DNA from: M55B165 sp964423265
Lineage (GTDB): Bacteria > Actinomycetota > Humimicrobiia > Humimicrobiales > Humimicrobiaceae
Reading direction: 5' to 3'
Assembly: GCA_964423265.1 (NCBI GenBank)
Contig: CAYREF010000001.1
Span: forward strand, 65,438-129,437
DNA: 64,000 nucleotides
Made by a program: the position numbers and the translations under genes. Position 1 is the first letter of the stretch. Each line of letters begins with the position of its first letter. The notes below the pieces were generated by a model that saw only the letters and a list, made by a program, of their open reading frames with translations, was not told the DNA's origin and made no database searches. Positions 51,075-60,602 of the stretch are shown here, piece after piece.

Positions 51075-52427
51075 ATGAATGATAGAAAAATAATATTATC
51101 AGAAAGTGAGATGCCTAGGGAATGGTACAATATAAACCCTGATCTACCCAAGCCATTGGATCCGCCCTTGCATCCAAAAACTGGGAAGCCCTTAACACCT
51201 GATGATCTTTCCATCATGTTTCCCATGGAACTGATCATGCAGGAAATGAGCCAGGAGAGGTTTATTAAAATTCCAGAAGAGCTTCTAGAGATTTACGCTA
51301 TTTGGAGGCCTACTCCTCTGGTAAGGGCTAAAAACCTGGAAGAGTATTTGGGGACGCCTGCAAAAATATTTTATAAAAATGAAAGTGTCAGCCCTCCGGG
51401 AAGCCATAAGCCTAATACTGCTGTAGCTCAAGCTTACTATAATAAAAAAGAGGGGGTTAAAAAGTTAACTACTGAAACCGGCGCAGGACAATGGGGAAGT
51501 GCCCTGGCATTTGCAGCCAATATTCTGGATCTGGATTTGACTGTTTATATGGTAAGAATAAGCTATAACCAGAAACCATACAGGAAGACTATGATGAGGG
51601 TATGGGGAGCAGATGTACATGCTTCACCGTCGGATAGGACTGAATCCGGAAGAAATATACTGGCAAAAGATCCAGATTCTTCAGGAAGCCTGGGGATTGC
51701 AATTAGTGAGGCAGTTGAAGAGGCTGTAAAGTCTGATGATACCAACTACTCACTAGGAAGCGTTCTAAACCATGTCCTGATGCACCAGTCAATAATTGGC
51801 CTTGAGACCAAGAAACAATTTGAAAAGGCAGGCCTTTATCCAGATGTTTTAGTAGGTTGTGTAGGAGGGGGAAGCAATTTTGCAGGTTTCGCTTTTCCAT
51901 TTTTGCCTGATAAGTTTGGAGGCAAAGATATTAAAATATTAGCTGTTGAGCCTATAGCCTGCCCGACCCTTACCAAGGGCCCTTATGCTTATGATTACGG
52001 TGATACTGCAAAAATGGCTCCAATTGCAAAGATGTATACCTTGGGCCATGATTTTATCCCGGCCCCCATACATTCAGGAGGTTTGAGATATCATGGAATG
52101 GCTCCCCAGATAAGCCTGCTTTGCAATGAGAAGGTTATTGAGGCAGCAGCTCTAATGCAAAATCCTGTTTTTGAAGCAGCAGTAACTTTTTCAAAAACAG
52201 AAGGTATAATACCTGCCCCCGAAACGGCACATGCAATTAGGGCTACTATTGATGAAGCACTGAAGTGTAAAAAAACAGGGGAAGAAAAAGTAATTGCATT
52301 TAATTTTAGTGGGCATGGCCATTTTGATTTAAGTGCTTATGAGAGTTATCTGGACGGAAAATTGGAAGATTACGAGTATCCAGATGAGAAGATAAAAGAA
52401 TCACTAGAGCAACTTCCTAAGGTCTAA
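51075..52427 (+). CDS. trpB: Tryptophan synthase beta chain-like, TrpB2 type
   Basis: A 450-residue PLP enzyme of the TrpB2 class. The PLP lysine is in GSHKPNTAVAQAYY, ETGAGQWGSALAFAA follows, CVGGGSNFAGF binds the phosphate, and a C-terminal SGHGHFDL closes the site. The N-terminal extension PREWYNINPDLPKPLDPPLHP is typical of TrpB2 rather than TrpB1. It joins indole and serine to tryptophan. No trpA adjoins it, so it may salvage free indole. It is controlled by the tryptophan T-box in its leader. An AGGAG ribosome site precedes the ATG. Confidence 0.94.
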   Translation: MNDRKIILSESEMPREWYNINPDLPKPLDPPLHPKTGKPLTPDDLSIMFPMELIMQEMSQERFIKIPEELLEIYAIWRPTPLVRAKNLEEYLGTPAKIFYKNESVSPPGSHKPNTAVAQAYYNKKEGVKKLTTETGAGQWGSALAFAANILDLDLTVYMVRISYNQKPYRKTMMRVWGADVHASPSDRTESGRNILAKDPDSSGSLGIAISEAVEEAVKSDDTNYSLGSVLNHVLMHQSIIGLETKKQFEKAGLYPDVLVGCVGGGSNFAGFAFPFLPDKFGGKDIKILAVEPIACPTLTKGPYAYDYGDTAKMAPIAKMYTLGHDFIPAPIHSGGLRYHGMAPQISLLCNEKVIEAAALMQNPVFEAAVTFSKTEGIIPAPETAHAIRATIDEALKCKKTGEEKVIAFNFSGHGHFDLSAYESYLDGKLEDYEYPDEKIKESLEQLPKV

Positions 52428-52441
52428 AAGCCTTCTAGCTC

Positions 52442-52478
52442 TTGCCAGGGCAGTGTAACTCTTCCATTGTCCTGGCAA
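52442..52478 (+). terminator. Terminator after trpB2
   Basis: An 11-bp stem TTGCCAGGGCA / TGTCCTGGCAA with one G-U pair and a 15-base loop lies 15 bases after the trpB2 stop. An A6 run follows and a T6 run comes 11 bases later. The rest of the 306-base trpB2-rho gap (to 52733) is AT-rich, must contain the rho promoter and leader, and shows no recognised motif. Confidence 0.5.
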
Positions 52479-52733
52479 AAAACTACTTGATTTTTTAACA
52501 ATTTACATATATCATCATTAATACAATTTGAACAAGTAAAATAAACAATGAATTTTCTTCATAGGTTTTTCAAAAAAAGTGGTGATAAAGTGATGCGATT
52601 ATTGCAAATGCCTTTGCTTTTGCCTAATTAGTCTCTTTTTCACTTTTGCTGTCCAATAAGTCGTGGATAAGCAGATTTACAAATATATTTGAAAGAATCT
52701 AGCTTGTATTTTAGATGAAAGGTATGTTTTATA

Positions 52734-54122
52734 ATGAATGAAATGAACAAAGAAATATTAACTGATAAAAAATTGGGGGATCTGAAAGAGATAGCTAAAG
52801 AATTGGATATTTCCGGTTTTTCCAAGCTAAAAAAAGATGAACTGATACAAAGAATAATAGAGACAGTCTCAGATAATGGAGAAGATGCCAAGACAGAGGA
52901 AAAGGAAACTGTTCACAAGAAGATGAAAAATGGACTGGTAGTTGAGAAAAAAATAATAAAGAATGACGGAAAGACTAAAGAACTAGAAGTATATGAAAAA
53001 AATATGAAAGGGATACTGGATATACTAAGTGATGGTTATGGATTCCTTAGAGTTGACGGATATCTTCCAGGTTCTAATGATATATATGTATCCCAGTCTC
53101 AGATCAGGAGATTCAGGTTAAGACAGGGGGACGAGGTTTACGGCCAGGTAAGGCCGCCAAAAGATAATGAAAAATACAATGCCTTAATAAGGATTGAAAA
53201 GGTAAATAACGGGGATCCTGAATATATTAGGAAGAGATCTCCATTTGAATCCTTAACTCCCATATATCCGATGGACAGGCTGAGACTGGAGACAAAGCCT
53301 GAAAATAACGCTCCTAGGGTAATTGACTTGGTTGCTCCCATAGGTAAGGGGCAGAGGGGGTTAATTGTTTCGCCGCCAAAGGCAGGAAAGACTACTATAC
53401 TAAAAGAGCTTGCCAATAGCGTGGCTACAAATAATTCTGAAGTCCATATAATTGTCCTCCTGGTTGATGAAAGGCCTGAAGAGGTAACTGATATGGAAAG
53501 GTCGGTAAGGGGCGAAGTAATAAGCTCTACTTTTGACCAGCCTTCAGAGAACCATATTCAGGTTTCAGAGCTTGTACTCCAAAGAGCAAAAAGGCTGGTA
53601 GAGCATGGGAATGATGTATTGATACTGTTAGACAGTATCACCAGGCTAGCCAGGGCTTACAACTTAACCATTCCTGCAAGCGGAAGGGTCCTTTCAGGCG
53701 GGGTTGATTCTACAGCACTGTTTCCCCCTAAAAGCTTTTTTGGGGCGGCCAGAAATATTGAGCATGGTGGTAGTTTAACTATACTTGCTACTGCTCTTAT
53801 TGAAACGGGAAGCAGGATGGATGATGTAATTTTTGAAGAATTTAAAGGGACTGGAAACATGGAACTGAAGCTTGAGAGGTCACTGGCAGACAAGAGGATT
53901 TTCCCGGCAATTGATGTTAATAAATCAGGGACCAGAAAAGAAGAGCTGCTGATGGATAAGGAAGAAGCTTCACTGGTATGGAGGCTTAGGAGGATTATTC
54001 ATGAAAAAGAGCCAGAAGTAGCTATTAAGCAATTAATAGATTATGTCAAGAAAACCAAAACCAATAAAGATTTCCTCAATGCCTTAAAAGCAAGTTTCCA
54101 GAATAATAAAAAGACCCTTTAA
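52734..54122 (+). CDS. rho: Transcription termination factor Rho
   Basis: A 462-residue Rho. An N-terminal Rho_N helical domain (LGDLKEIAKELDISGFSKLK) leads, a short charged insert (about 52-85) follows, then the RNA-binding cold-shock-like domain (GILDILSDGYGFLR). The ATPase core carries Walker A SPPKAGKTT, Walker B LILLDSITRLARAYN and the Q/R-loop SGGVDSTALFPPK. It lacks the very long insert of many actinobacterial Rho proteins. It is a hexameric RNA helicase that ends transcription. Followed by rpmE, as in Actinomycetota. Confidence 0.97.
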   Translation: MNEMNKEILTDKKLGDLKEIAKELDISGFSKLKKDELIQRIIETVSDNGEDAKTEEKETVHKKMKNGLVVEKKIIKNDGKTKELEVYEKNMKGILDILSDGYGFLRVDGYLPGSNDIYVSQSQIRRFRLRQGDEVYGQVRPPKDNEKYNALIRIEKVNNGDPEYIRKRSPFESLTPIYPMDRLRLETKPENNAPRVIDLVAPIGKGQRGLIVSPPKAGKTTILKELANSVATNNSEVHIIVLLVDERPEEVTDMERSVRGEVISSTFDQPSENHIQVSELVLQRAKRLVEHGNDVLILLDSITRLARAYNLTIPASGRVLSGGVDSTALFPPKSFFGAARNIEHGGSLTILATALIETGSRMDDVIFEEFKGTGNMELKLERSLADKRIFPAIDVNKSGTRKEELLMDKEEASLVWRLRRIIHEKEPEVAIKQLIDYVKKTKTNKDFLNALKASFQNNKKTL

Positions 54123-54206
54123 AACATTTATTAGTTGTTATTTACTGTTATATGCATTTATGGTATTATTTTCCACTTGAGTATTAATGATAAGAGGTGT
54201 TTAGTG

Positions 54207-54413
54207 ATGAAAAAAGATATACATCCAGATTATATGGAATGTACTGTTACTTGTTCATGCGGGAATAGCTTTAAAACAAGATCTACCCAGGAAAATTTAA
54301 AGGTAGAAATTTGTTCTAATTGTCATCCTTTTTATACAGGTAAACAGAAATTAGTTGACTCTGGAGGAAGAGTAGAAAGATTTAAGAAAAGGCTTAATAA
54401 AAAAAAGAAATAA
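54207..54413 (+). CDS. rpmE: 50S ribosomal protein L31
   Basis: A 68-residue L31. MKKDIHPDY opens the protein, the zinc-binding cysteines lie in MECTVTCSCGNSF and EICSNCHPFYTGKQK, and the tail GGRVERFKKR is typical. It is the zinc-binding (C+) paralogue. The open frame extends upstream to 54135, but homology and GAGG at 54194 set the start at ATG 54207 (or GTG 54204). Confidence 0.95.
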   Translation: MKKDIHPDYMECTVTCSCGNSFKTRSTQENLKVEICSNCHPFYTGKQKLVDSGGRVERFKKRLNKKKK

Positions 54414-54416
54414 GGG

Positions 54417-55103
54417 ATGAAAGTAAAATTACTGAGGCATACCAGTGAGCCGGAGAAAATGGTGGCTTTAGCTGCTAGGCTTTGTTATTCTCCAGTGGGG
54501 ATTGAACAACTCAGCGGGGAAATGGGTGCAGAGGAAATTGATAAGCTGGTAAAATTTGTCATAAAAAGCGGACATCTTTCTACTACTGAGCATATTAGCT
54601 TTACTTTTGCTATTGAAGGGGTTTCCAGGGCTTTGACCCATCAGCTGGTAAGGCATAGACTGGCTTCATATAACCAGCAGTCACAAAGGTATGTTGAGTT
54701 CAAGGACAGGCTTGATTATGTAACTCCTGATTCAATCAAAAATGATGATAAGCTTAATAAAAAATACGAGGATATGCTTGACAATATACATGCTTTCTAT
54801 AAGCAAATGCTCCAGTCGGGAATAGAGGCAGAGGATGCCAGATATATTTTTCCCAATGCAGCTGAAACTAAAATTATTGTTACCATGAACGGCCGGGAAC
54901 TTTTACATTTCTTTACTGTGAGGTGCTGCAATAGGGCACAATGGGAAATAAGGGGCCTTGCTACTAAAATGCTTAAGCTGGTTAAAAAGGTGAGTCCTGT
55001 AGTTTTCTTAAATGCAGGCCCTAATTGCCTTAGGGGTCCTTGTCCTGAAGGCAAATTTACCTGCGGGAATCCCCCAAAGGCAAGTGATTTTAATGGGCAA
55101 TAA
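54417..55103 (+). CDS. thyX: Flavin-dependent thymidylate synthase
   Basis: A 228-residue ThyX with the signature RHRLASYNQQSQRY (RHRxxSxNxxSxR, the usual Glu or other residue before the last Ser being Gln here) and GRELLHFFTVRCCNRAQWEIR near the C-terminus. It makes dTMP from dUMP with FAD and methylene-THF, coupling to glyA and tmk in the same window. It starts three bases after rpmE and overlaps the DUF1385 gene by 11 bases. Confidence 0.95.
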   Translation: MKVKLLRHTSEPEKMVALAARLCYSPVGIEQLSGEMGAEEIDKLVKFVIKSGHLSTTEHISFTFAIEGVSRALTHQLVRHRLASYNQQSQRYVEFKDRLDYVTPDSIKNDDKLNKKYEDMLDNIHAFYKQMLQSGIEAEDARYIFPNAAETKIIVTMNGRELLHFFTVRCCNRAQWEIRGLATKMLKLVKKVSPVVFLNAGPNCLRGPCPEGKFTCGNPPKASDFNGQ

Positions 55104-55977
55104 GTTTCAGGTCGGAGGCCAGGCTGTAATAGAGGGCGTAATGATGAAAAGCAAGCATTTCTGGTCTTTAGCAGTTAGAAAGCCTGATAGCAGTATTTCA
55201 GTAAAAGCATACAAGGCGAAGCCCTTAGCAGAAAAATATCCAATTCTAGGTTATATATTTATAAGGGGAGTTGTTTCTCTTATAGAAACCATGGCTTTAG
55301 GTTTTAGGGCTTTAAGTTATTCAGTAAATGAAGCTACTGATGAGGATATCCAGTTTACTAAGAAAGAAATGTCTATCTCCATAATTATTGCCGTACTGTT
55401 TGCAGTTGGAATCTTCTTTATATTACCCACTCTTATTGGGAGAAGTTTTAGCGGTTTTTTCCCCAATGCTTTTGTTTATAACCTTTTGGAAGGGCTGGTA
55501 AGGATAGGGTTCTTTTTAGTCTATATTGCCATTATTTCTTCCATTAAGGATATAAGGAGGATATTCCAGTACCATGGGGCAGAGCATAAAACCATACAGG
55601 CATATGAGAACGGGGAAGAACTGGTGCCGGAGAAGGTGAAAAAATATGGGAGGCTCCATGTGAGGTGTGGCACAAGTTTTCTGCTTATAGTAATGTTTGT
55701 GGCAATATTTGTATTTGCTCTTTTGGGAAAACCTCCTTTTATCTGGCGGATTGCCTCAAGAATCTTGCTTATACCGGTTATTGCCGGTATCTCTTATGAG
55801 CTAATAAAGGTTGCAGGGAAATTTAATAAGTATAAAATTGTAAATGTGATTTTTTACCCTGGGCTGCTTTTGCAGAGGATGACCACCAGGGAGCCTGATG
55901 AAGGGCAGCTGGAAGTTGCAATAAGGTCTTTTGAAAAGGTAATTGAAGCTGAAAAAAATTTTAAGAAGGCGGGTTAA
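55093..55977 (+). CDS. DUF1385 membrane protein
   Basis: A 294-residue protein. It opens FQVGGQAVIEGVMMKSKHFW, the DUF1385 hallmark. Two hydrophobic helices (about 85-150) precede a conserved YHGAEHKTIQAYENGEEL and RCGTSFLLIVM, with another pair of helices after. Function is unknown, but the gene often sits between rpmE and prfA. Starts upstream of ATG 55093 would read through thyX and are not supported. Confidence 0.88.
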   Translation: MGNKFQVGGQAVIEGVMMKSKHFWSLAVRKPDSSISVKAYKAKPLAEKYPILGYIFIRGVVSLIETMALGFRALSYSVNEATDEDIQFTKKEMSISIIIAVLFAVGIFFILPTLIGRSFSGFFPNAFVYNLLEGLVRIGFFLVYIAIISSIKDIRRIFQYHGAEHKTIQAYENGEELVPEKVKKYGRLHVRCGTSFLLIVMFVAIFVFALLGKPPFIWRIASRILLIPVIAGISYELIKVAGKFNKYKIVNVIFYPGLLLQRMTTREPDEGQLEVAIRSFEKVIEAEKNFKKAG

Positions 55978-55980
55978 AGA

Positions 55981-57060
55981 ATGGCAGACCTATTAGAAAA
56001 GCTAAAAATTTATGAAGATAAATACAAGGAAGTAATGCAAAAATTATCGGATTCCGGGATAACCCAGAATCCTGAGAAAATAAAGGAATATGGAAAAATG
56101 GCTTCCGAACTTGAGGAGTTGGTTAAGGCTGCCAAAAAATACAGGAAGCTAATAAGCTCTATTGAGGATGCAAATGAGATGCTATCCTCTGAAGAAGATG
56201 AGGAGATGGCAGAATTCCTGCAAGAAGAGTTTGAGAAGAACCAAAAAGAAAAAAAGAATTTAGAGAAAAAAATAAAGATGCTTATGACTCCAAAAGACCC
56301 TAATGATAAAAAGAATGCAATTATAGAAATAAGGGCTGGCGCTGGGGGAGATGAGGCAGCCCTATTTGCTGAGGATCTCTACAGGATGTATACAAAATTT
56401 GCAGACAGTAGGGGCTGGAGGCATGATGTGCTGAGCTCTAACAGTTTAGGGATAGGCGGTTTTAAGGAAATAATTTTTAGTGTTGAAGGAAAAAATGTAT
56501 ATGGAATAATGAAGTATGAATCAGGAGTGCATAGAGTGCAAAGAATCCCGGTTACCGAATCTGGGGGAAGGATACATACTTCTACTGCTACAGTAGCTGT
56601 GTTGCCTGAAGCTGAGGATGTTGAGGTAAATATTTCGCCTCAGGATGTAAGAGTTGATGTATTTAGGTCAAGCGGTCCAGGAGGCCAGTCGGTTAATACA
56701 ACTGATTCTGCAGTTAGGCTTACCTATGTCCCTACAGGCATAATGGTTAGCTGCCAAGATGAAAAATCACAGCTCCAGAACAAAGAGAAGGCTTTTAGAA
56801 TTTTAAGGACCCGGATTAAAGAAATGGAAGAGCAAAAGCAAATGGATGAACAGACTGAAAACAGGAGGATGCAAATTGGTAGTGGAGATAGAAGCGAAAG
56901 GATAAGAACCTATAATTATCCGCAGGGCAGGGTTACAGATCACCGGATAAATTTAACTTTATATAAGCTGGAAGATGTCTTGGAGGGCAGCCTGGAAGAG
57001 CTCATAAGCGAATTACGCGCAGAGGACGAGGAAAAGAAAATTGAAAAACTAGGGGTATAG
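55981..57060 (+). CDS. prfA: Peptide chain release factor 1
   Basis: A 359-residue class I release factor. The GGQ loop is SSGPGGQSVNTTDSAVRLTY, the N-terminal helical domain and the RAGAGGDEAALFAEDL segment are family-typical, and the codon-recognition region precedes the GGQ. It terminates translation at UAA/UAG. It lies three bases after the DUF1385 gene and three before prmC, which methylates its GGQ glutamine. Confidence 0.97.
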   Translation: MADLLEKLKIYEDKYKEVMQKLSDSGITQNPEKIKEYGKMASELEELVKAAKKYRKLISSIEDANEMLSSEEDEEMAEFLQEEFEKNQKEKKNLEKKIKMLMTPKDPNDKKNAIIEIRAGAGGDEAALFAEDLYRMYTKFADSRGWRHDVLSSNSLGIGGFKEIIFSVEGKNVYGIMKYESGVHRVQRIPVTESGGRIHTSTATVAVLPEAEDVEVNISPQDVRVDVFRSSGPGGQSVNTTDSAVRLTYVPTGIMVSCQDEKSQLQNKEKAFRILRTRIKEMEEQKQMDEQTENRRMQIGSGDRSERIRTYNYPQGRVTDHRINLTLYKLEDVLEGSLEELISELRAEDEEKKIEKLGV

Positions 57061-57063
57061 GGT

Positions 57064-57942
57064 TTGCAGGCCTGGACCGTTAAAAAGTTATTAGATTGGT
57101 CAATAAATTATTTTAAGGAAAAAAGTGTATCCCAGGCAAGGCTGTCATCAGAATTACTCCTTGGTTCTGCCTTAGGTTTTTCAAGGATGCAGCTTTACCT
57201 GAATTACAATTATGCTCCTACCCAAGAGGAGCTGGACAAATTCAAGAAATACATCTTAAAAAGACTTCAAGGTGTTCCTATCCAATATATTTTAAAGGAA
57301 GCTAATTTTAGAAAGATAAAGTTATATGTAGATGAGAATGTGTTAATACCCAGGCCTGAAACCGAGCTTGTGGTGGAGAAAGCGGTTGAGGTTATTGGCA
57401 GATTAGCAAAAAATAGGGATAAAGTTGAAATTTTGGAAGTAGGGGTGGGCAGCGGGGCAATATCCCTGAGCATTTTATTTGAGCTTAAGGGTTTAAATTA
57501 CAATATTTTAGCTACTGACAACAGCGGAGAGGCAATAAATGTGGCTAAAAAAAATGCAGAAAATATATTGGGCAAAGAAGAATTGGAAGGAATAAAATTT
57601 AGCGTTTGCGACATTTTACCGGAGGAATCTAGCAAATTTGACTTGGTAATTTCTAACCCTCCTTATATAACGGTTACTGATTATAAAGGGCTGCCCAAAG
57701 AAGTAAAAGATCATGAGCCAAGGCATGCCTTACTAGCCGGGGAGACCGGGAAGGAAGTCTATGGCCAAATAATGGATAAGGCTGGGCTTAAAATAAACAG
57801 CGGAGGCTATATGATTTTTGAAATTGATCCTGGGTTGGCTGAGGACTTGCGCAAGTTAGCCGGGGACAGGCTGCCTGCAAAAAACATAAGTGTTTATAAA
57901 GATTACAATGACAGGGACAGGATACTGTCCATCGAAATATAG
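57064..57942 (+). CDS. prmC: Release factor glutamine methyltransferase
   Basis: A 292-residue PrmC/HemK. The N-terminal helical domain is followed by LIPRPETELVVE, the SAM site EVGVGSGAISLS, and the catalytic ISNPPYI with KDHEPRHALLAG after it. Start is TTG at 57064. It methylates the GGQ glutamine of RF1 and RF2. The next gene in most actinobacteria would be sua5; here a permease and an inverted block follow. Confidence 0.95.
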   Translation: MQAWTVKKLLDWSINYFKEKSVSQARLSSELLLGSALGFSRMQLYLNYNYAPTQEELDKFKKYILKRLQGVPIQYILKEANFRKIKLYVDENVLIPRPETELVVEKAVEVIGRLAKNRDKVEILEVGVGSGAISLSILFELKGLNYNILATDNSGEAINVAKKNAENILGKEELEGIKFSVCDILPEESSKFDLVISNPPYITVTDYKGLPKEVKDHEPRHALLAGETGKEVYGQIMDKAGLKINSGGYMIFEIDPGLAEDLRKLAGDRLPAKNISVYKDYNDRDRILSIEI

Positions 57943-58032
57943 CATTCCATTTGATTTTTTTTTAAAAAAGGCGTAATTTGTTGAATAGATTTTTTTATTG
58001 GGCTGTAAACTCTGTTATTGGGGAGGTCAAGC

Positions 58033-59340
58033 TTGGATAGTGCTACCATTGCAGCAATCGTTATATTTGCTTTAACTTACATTGTTATTGCAACTGAAAA
58101 GGTAAACAGGACCGTAATAGTATTTATTGGCGGGCTGCTTTTATTGCTGTTTGGAGTGTTTGATATTAAAACGGCGGTAAGCTTTATCAGCTGGGAAACA
58201 ATAGGGCTACTTTTCGGCATGTTCATAATGGTAGCATCGCTTTCGGATTCTGGGTTTTTTAGTTTCTTGGCTTTAAAGGTTGCTAAGTTTTTAAAGTATT
58301 CCCCAACCAAGATATTTTTATTTTTCCCCATACTTACTGGCTTTTTATCGGCTTTTATGGATAGTATTACGGTTATGCTATTCTTTGCTGCCTTAACTTA
58401 TGAATTATGCAGGATGATAAAGATAGATCCTGCTCCTTTGGTGGTAACCGAAGTAATAATGGCAAATATCGGGGGGTCTGCCACTTTAGTTGGTGATCCA
58501 CCTAATGTAATACTGGGAGTTAGGCTTGGCTTTTATTTTAATGATTTTGTGGTCAATAATGGGCCAATTTCTCTAGTGGCTGGGGCTGCAGCCTTGTTTG
58601 TTTGTTATGCTCTAAGCAGGAAATCTATGATTCCCCAGGAAAAAGTAGCTACAAGCGAACTTGACCAGATGGATCCAAGAGAGGCTATTGAAGATATGCG
58701 GCAACTGAAAATATCATTGATTGCTTTTGGGACTGCCATCATATTTTTGATAACCCATAATTATATTAAGGATTTTCTTGACATCCCATTGACCGTTCCC
58801 CTGGCTGCCATGGTTCCTGCCTTTACCATGTTGGCCTTCTTGGGTAAGAGGTCTGAAAGAATAATAAAAAAAGTGGATTTTGATATCATTTTATTCTTTG
58901 TTGGACTATTTATAGTAGTTGGAGGGCTTGAGGAAACTGGGGTTATTGAAAATATAGCAAGAGGGATAATAAATGTTTTTGGAGACAACCATATGGCAAT
59001 GCTGAGCACATTGGTATGGGGCTCTGGCCTAACAAGTGGAATTATAGATAATGTGCCCTTTGCATTATCTATGGCTTATGTATTAGAAAATATCATAAAG
59101 TTTGTGGGAGTTCCAGCTTTATCAATTATGGTATGGGCTGTATCCCTGGGAGCTGATATTGGGGGAAATTTTACCCCTATTGGAGCTTCTGCCAATGTAG
59201 TAGCCTACACCACTATGGAAAAGAGGGGCAGAAGCATCGGCTGGGGTTTGTGGCTTAAGCTAGCGGTACCTGCAACATTAATTGCCATAGCTATTTCAAA
59301 CTTGGGAATATATATTAAATATATAACAGGTTTTTATTGA
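58033..59340 (+). CDS. ArsB/NhaD (SLC13-like) ion permease
   Basis: A 435-residue ion-transporter-superfamily protein with about 11 helices. The two repeat signatures are visible: ANIGGSATLVGDPPNVILG and SLGADIGGNFTPIGASANVV. It belongs to the ArsB/NhaD/CitM group and could move arsenite, Na+/H+, or a dicarboxylate. Start is TTG 58033 after GGAGG (58021-58026); the upstream TTG at 58018 is part of that site. It is convergent with glyA and overlaps its 3' end by seven bases. Confidence 0.88.
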   Translation: MDSATIAAIVIFALTYIVIATEKVNRTVIVFIGGLLLLLFGVFDIKTAVSFISWETIGLLFGMFIMVASLSDSGFFSFLALKVAKFLKYSPTKIFLFFPILTGFLSAFMDSITVMLFFAALTYELCRMIKIDPAPLVVTEVIMANIGGSATLVGDPPNVILGVRLGFYFNDFVVNNGPISLVAGAAALFVCYALSRKSMIPQEKVATSELDQMDPREAIEDMRQLKISLIAFGTAIIFLITHNYIKDFLDIPLTVPLAAMVPAFTMLAFLGKRSERIIKKVDFDIILFFVGLFIVVGGLEETGVIENIARGIINVFGDNHMAMLSTLVWGSGLTSGIIDNVPFALSMAYVLENIIKFVGVPALSIMVWAVSLGADIGGNFTPIGASANVVAYTTMEKRGRSIGWGLWLKLAVPATLIAIAISNLGIYIKYITGFY

Positions 59341-60602
59341 TCAAAATTTTGGTAAATGGGAAATTCTTCCATTAATTTGCTTACTTTTTTCTTTGCTTCC
59401 TTTAATTTTTTCTTATTTTCCCTGTTATGAAGGGCAAAAGAAATTATCTCTCCTATCCTGTACATTTCATCAGTACCCATGCCCTGAGTGGTTACAGCTG
59501 CAGTTCCTATCCTTATGCCGCTGGTAACGGTGGGGCTTTTCTGGTCATGGGGTATCAGGTTTTTGTTTATAACTATACCACAGGACCCAAGTGTGCCTGT
59601 TGCTTCAAATCCGGTTAGCCCTTTATTGGTAAGATCGATTAAGAATAGGTGGTTGTCTGTTCCGCCTGATACAATTCTAAATCCTTCATCTTTTAAATAG
59701 CTGCATAAAGCCTTGCAGTTTTTTACTATATTTTTAGCATAATCTTTAAATGAATCCTGCAGTGCTTCCCTAAAGCAAACTGCTTTTGCAGCAATTACAT
59801 GCATTAATGGGCCGCCTTGAGACCCTGGGAAAATTGCCTGATTAAGCAGGTCCTTGTATTTCTTGTCAGCTATTATTAATCCCCCTCTTGGTCCCCTTAG
59901 GGTTTTGTGGGTGGTTCCTGTAGTAAAGTCTGCAATATTTACCGAGGTAGGGTGTACTCCTCCTACAATAAGGCCGGCAATGTGGGCAATATCAGCCATA
60001 AGGTATGCTCCAACTTCATCTGCTATTTCCCTGAATTTTTTAAAATCTATAGTCCTAGAATAAGAGCTTGCCCCTGCAATTATTAATTTAGGCCTTACTT
60101 TCTTAGCCAGTTTTTTCACATTCTCATAGTCGATCCGTTCTGTTTTCCTGTCAACATTATAGCTATGTATATCAAAATATTTGCCTGACAAGTTATGGAT
60201 CTGTCCGTGGGAGAGATGGCCACCGTCTGTTAGGCTCATGCTTAGTATTTTGTCATATGGCTTGAGCACAGCTACATAAATTGCGGTATTGGCATTTACT
60301 CCGCTATGTGGCTGGACATTGCTAAAGCTTGAGCCAAAAAGCTTATTTGCTCTATTAATTGCGATAGTTTCAACTTCATCTACATATTCGCACCCACCAT
60401 AATACCTTTGATGGGGATAGCCTTCTGCATACTTGTTAGTAAGCACGGTTCCCATGGTTTTAATAACTTCCTGGGAAGTGTAATTTTCAGATGCTATAAG
60501 CAACAGTTTGCTTCTTTGCCTGTCAAGCTCTTTGCTTATTATTTTCTGAACTTCTATATCCTTTTCTTTATTTAAGGTATGGTTTTTTGCTTTAGTTGCC
60601 AC
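59334..60602 (-). CDS. glyA: Serine hydroxymethyltransferase
   Basis: A fold I PLP enzyme of about 422 residues. LIASENYTSQEV and YAEGYPHQRYYGGCE are near the N-terminus, the PLP lysine is in TTGTTHKTLRGPRGG, and PGSQGGPLMH follows. GTG 60602 is preferred over TTG 60623: it has AAGGA upstream and overlaps the rpiB stop by 11 bases. It converts serine to glycine and supplies methylene-THF, which ThyX uses. It is in the inverted rpiB-phosphatase block. Confidence 0.96.
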   Translation of the reverse strand: MATKAKNHTLNKEKDIEVQKIISKELDRQRSKLLLIASENYTSQEVIKTMGTVLTNKYAEGYPHQRYYGGCEYVDEVETIAINRANKLFGSSFSNVQPHSGVNANTAIYVAVLKPYDKILSMSLTDGGHLSHGQIHNLSGKYFDIHSYNVDRKTERIDYENVKKLAKKVRPKLIIAGASSYSRTIDFKKFREIADEVGAYLMADIAHIAGLIVGGVHPTSVNIADFTTGTTHKTLRGPRGGLIIADKKYKDLLNQAIFPGSQGGPLMHVIAAKAVCFREALQDSFKDYAKNIVKNCKALCSYLKDEGFRIVSGGTDNHLFLIDLTNKGLTGFEATGTLGSCGIVINKNLIPHDQKSPTVTSGIRIGTAAVTTQGMGTDEMYRIGEIISFALHNRENKKKLKEAKKKVSKLMEEFPIYQNFDQ

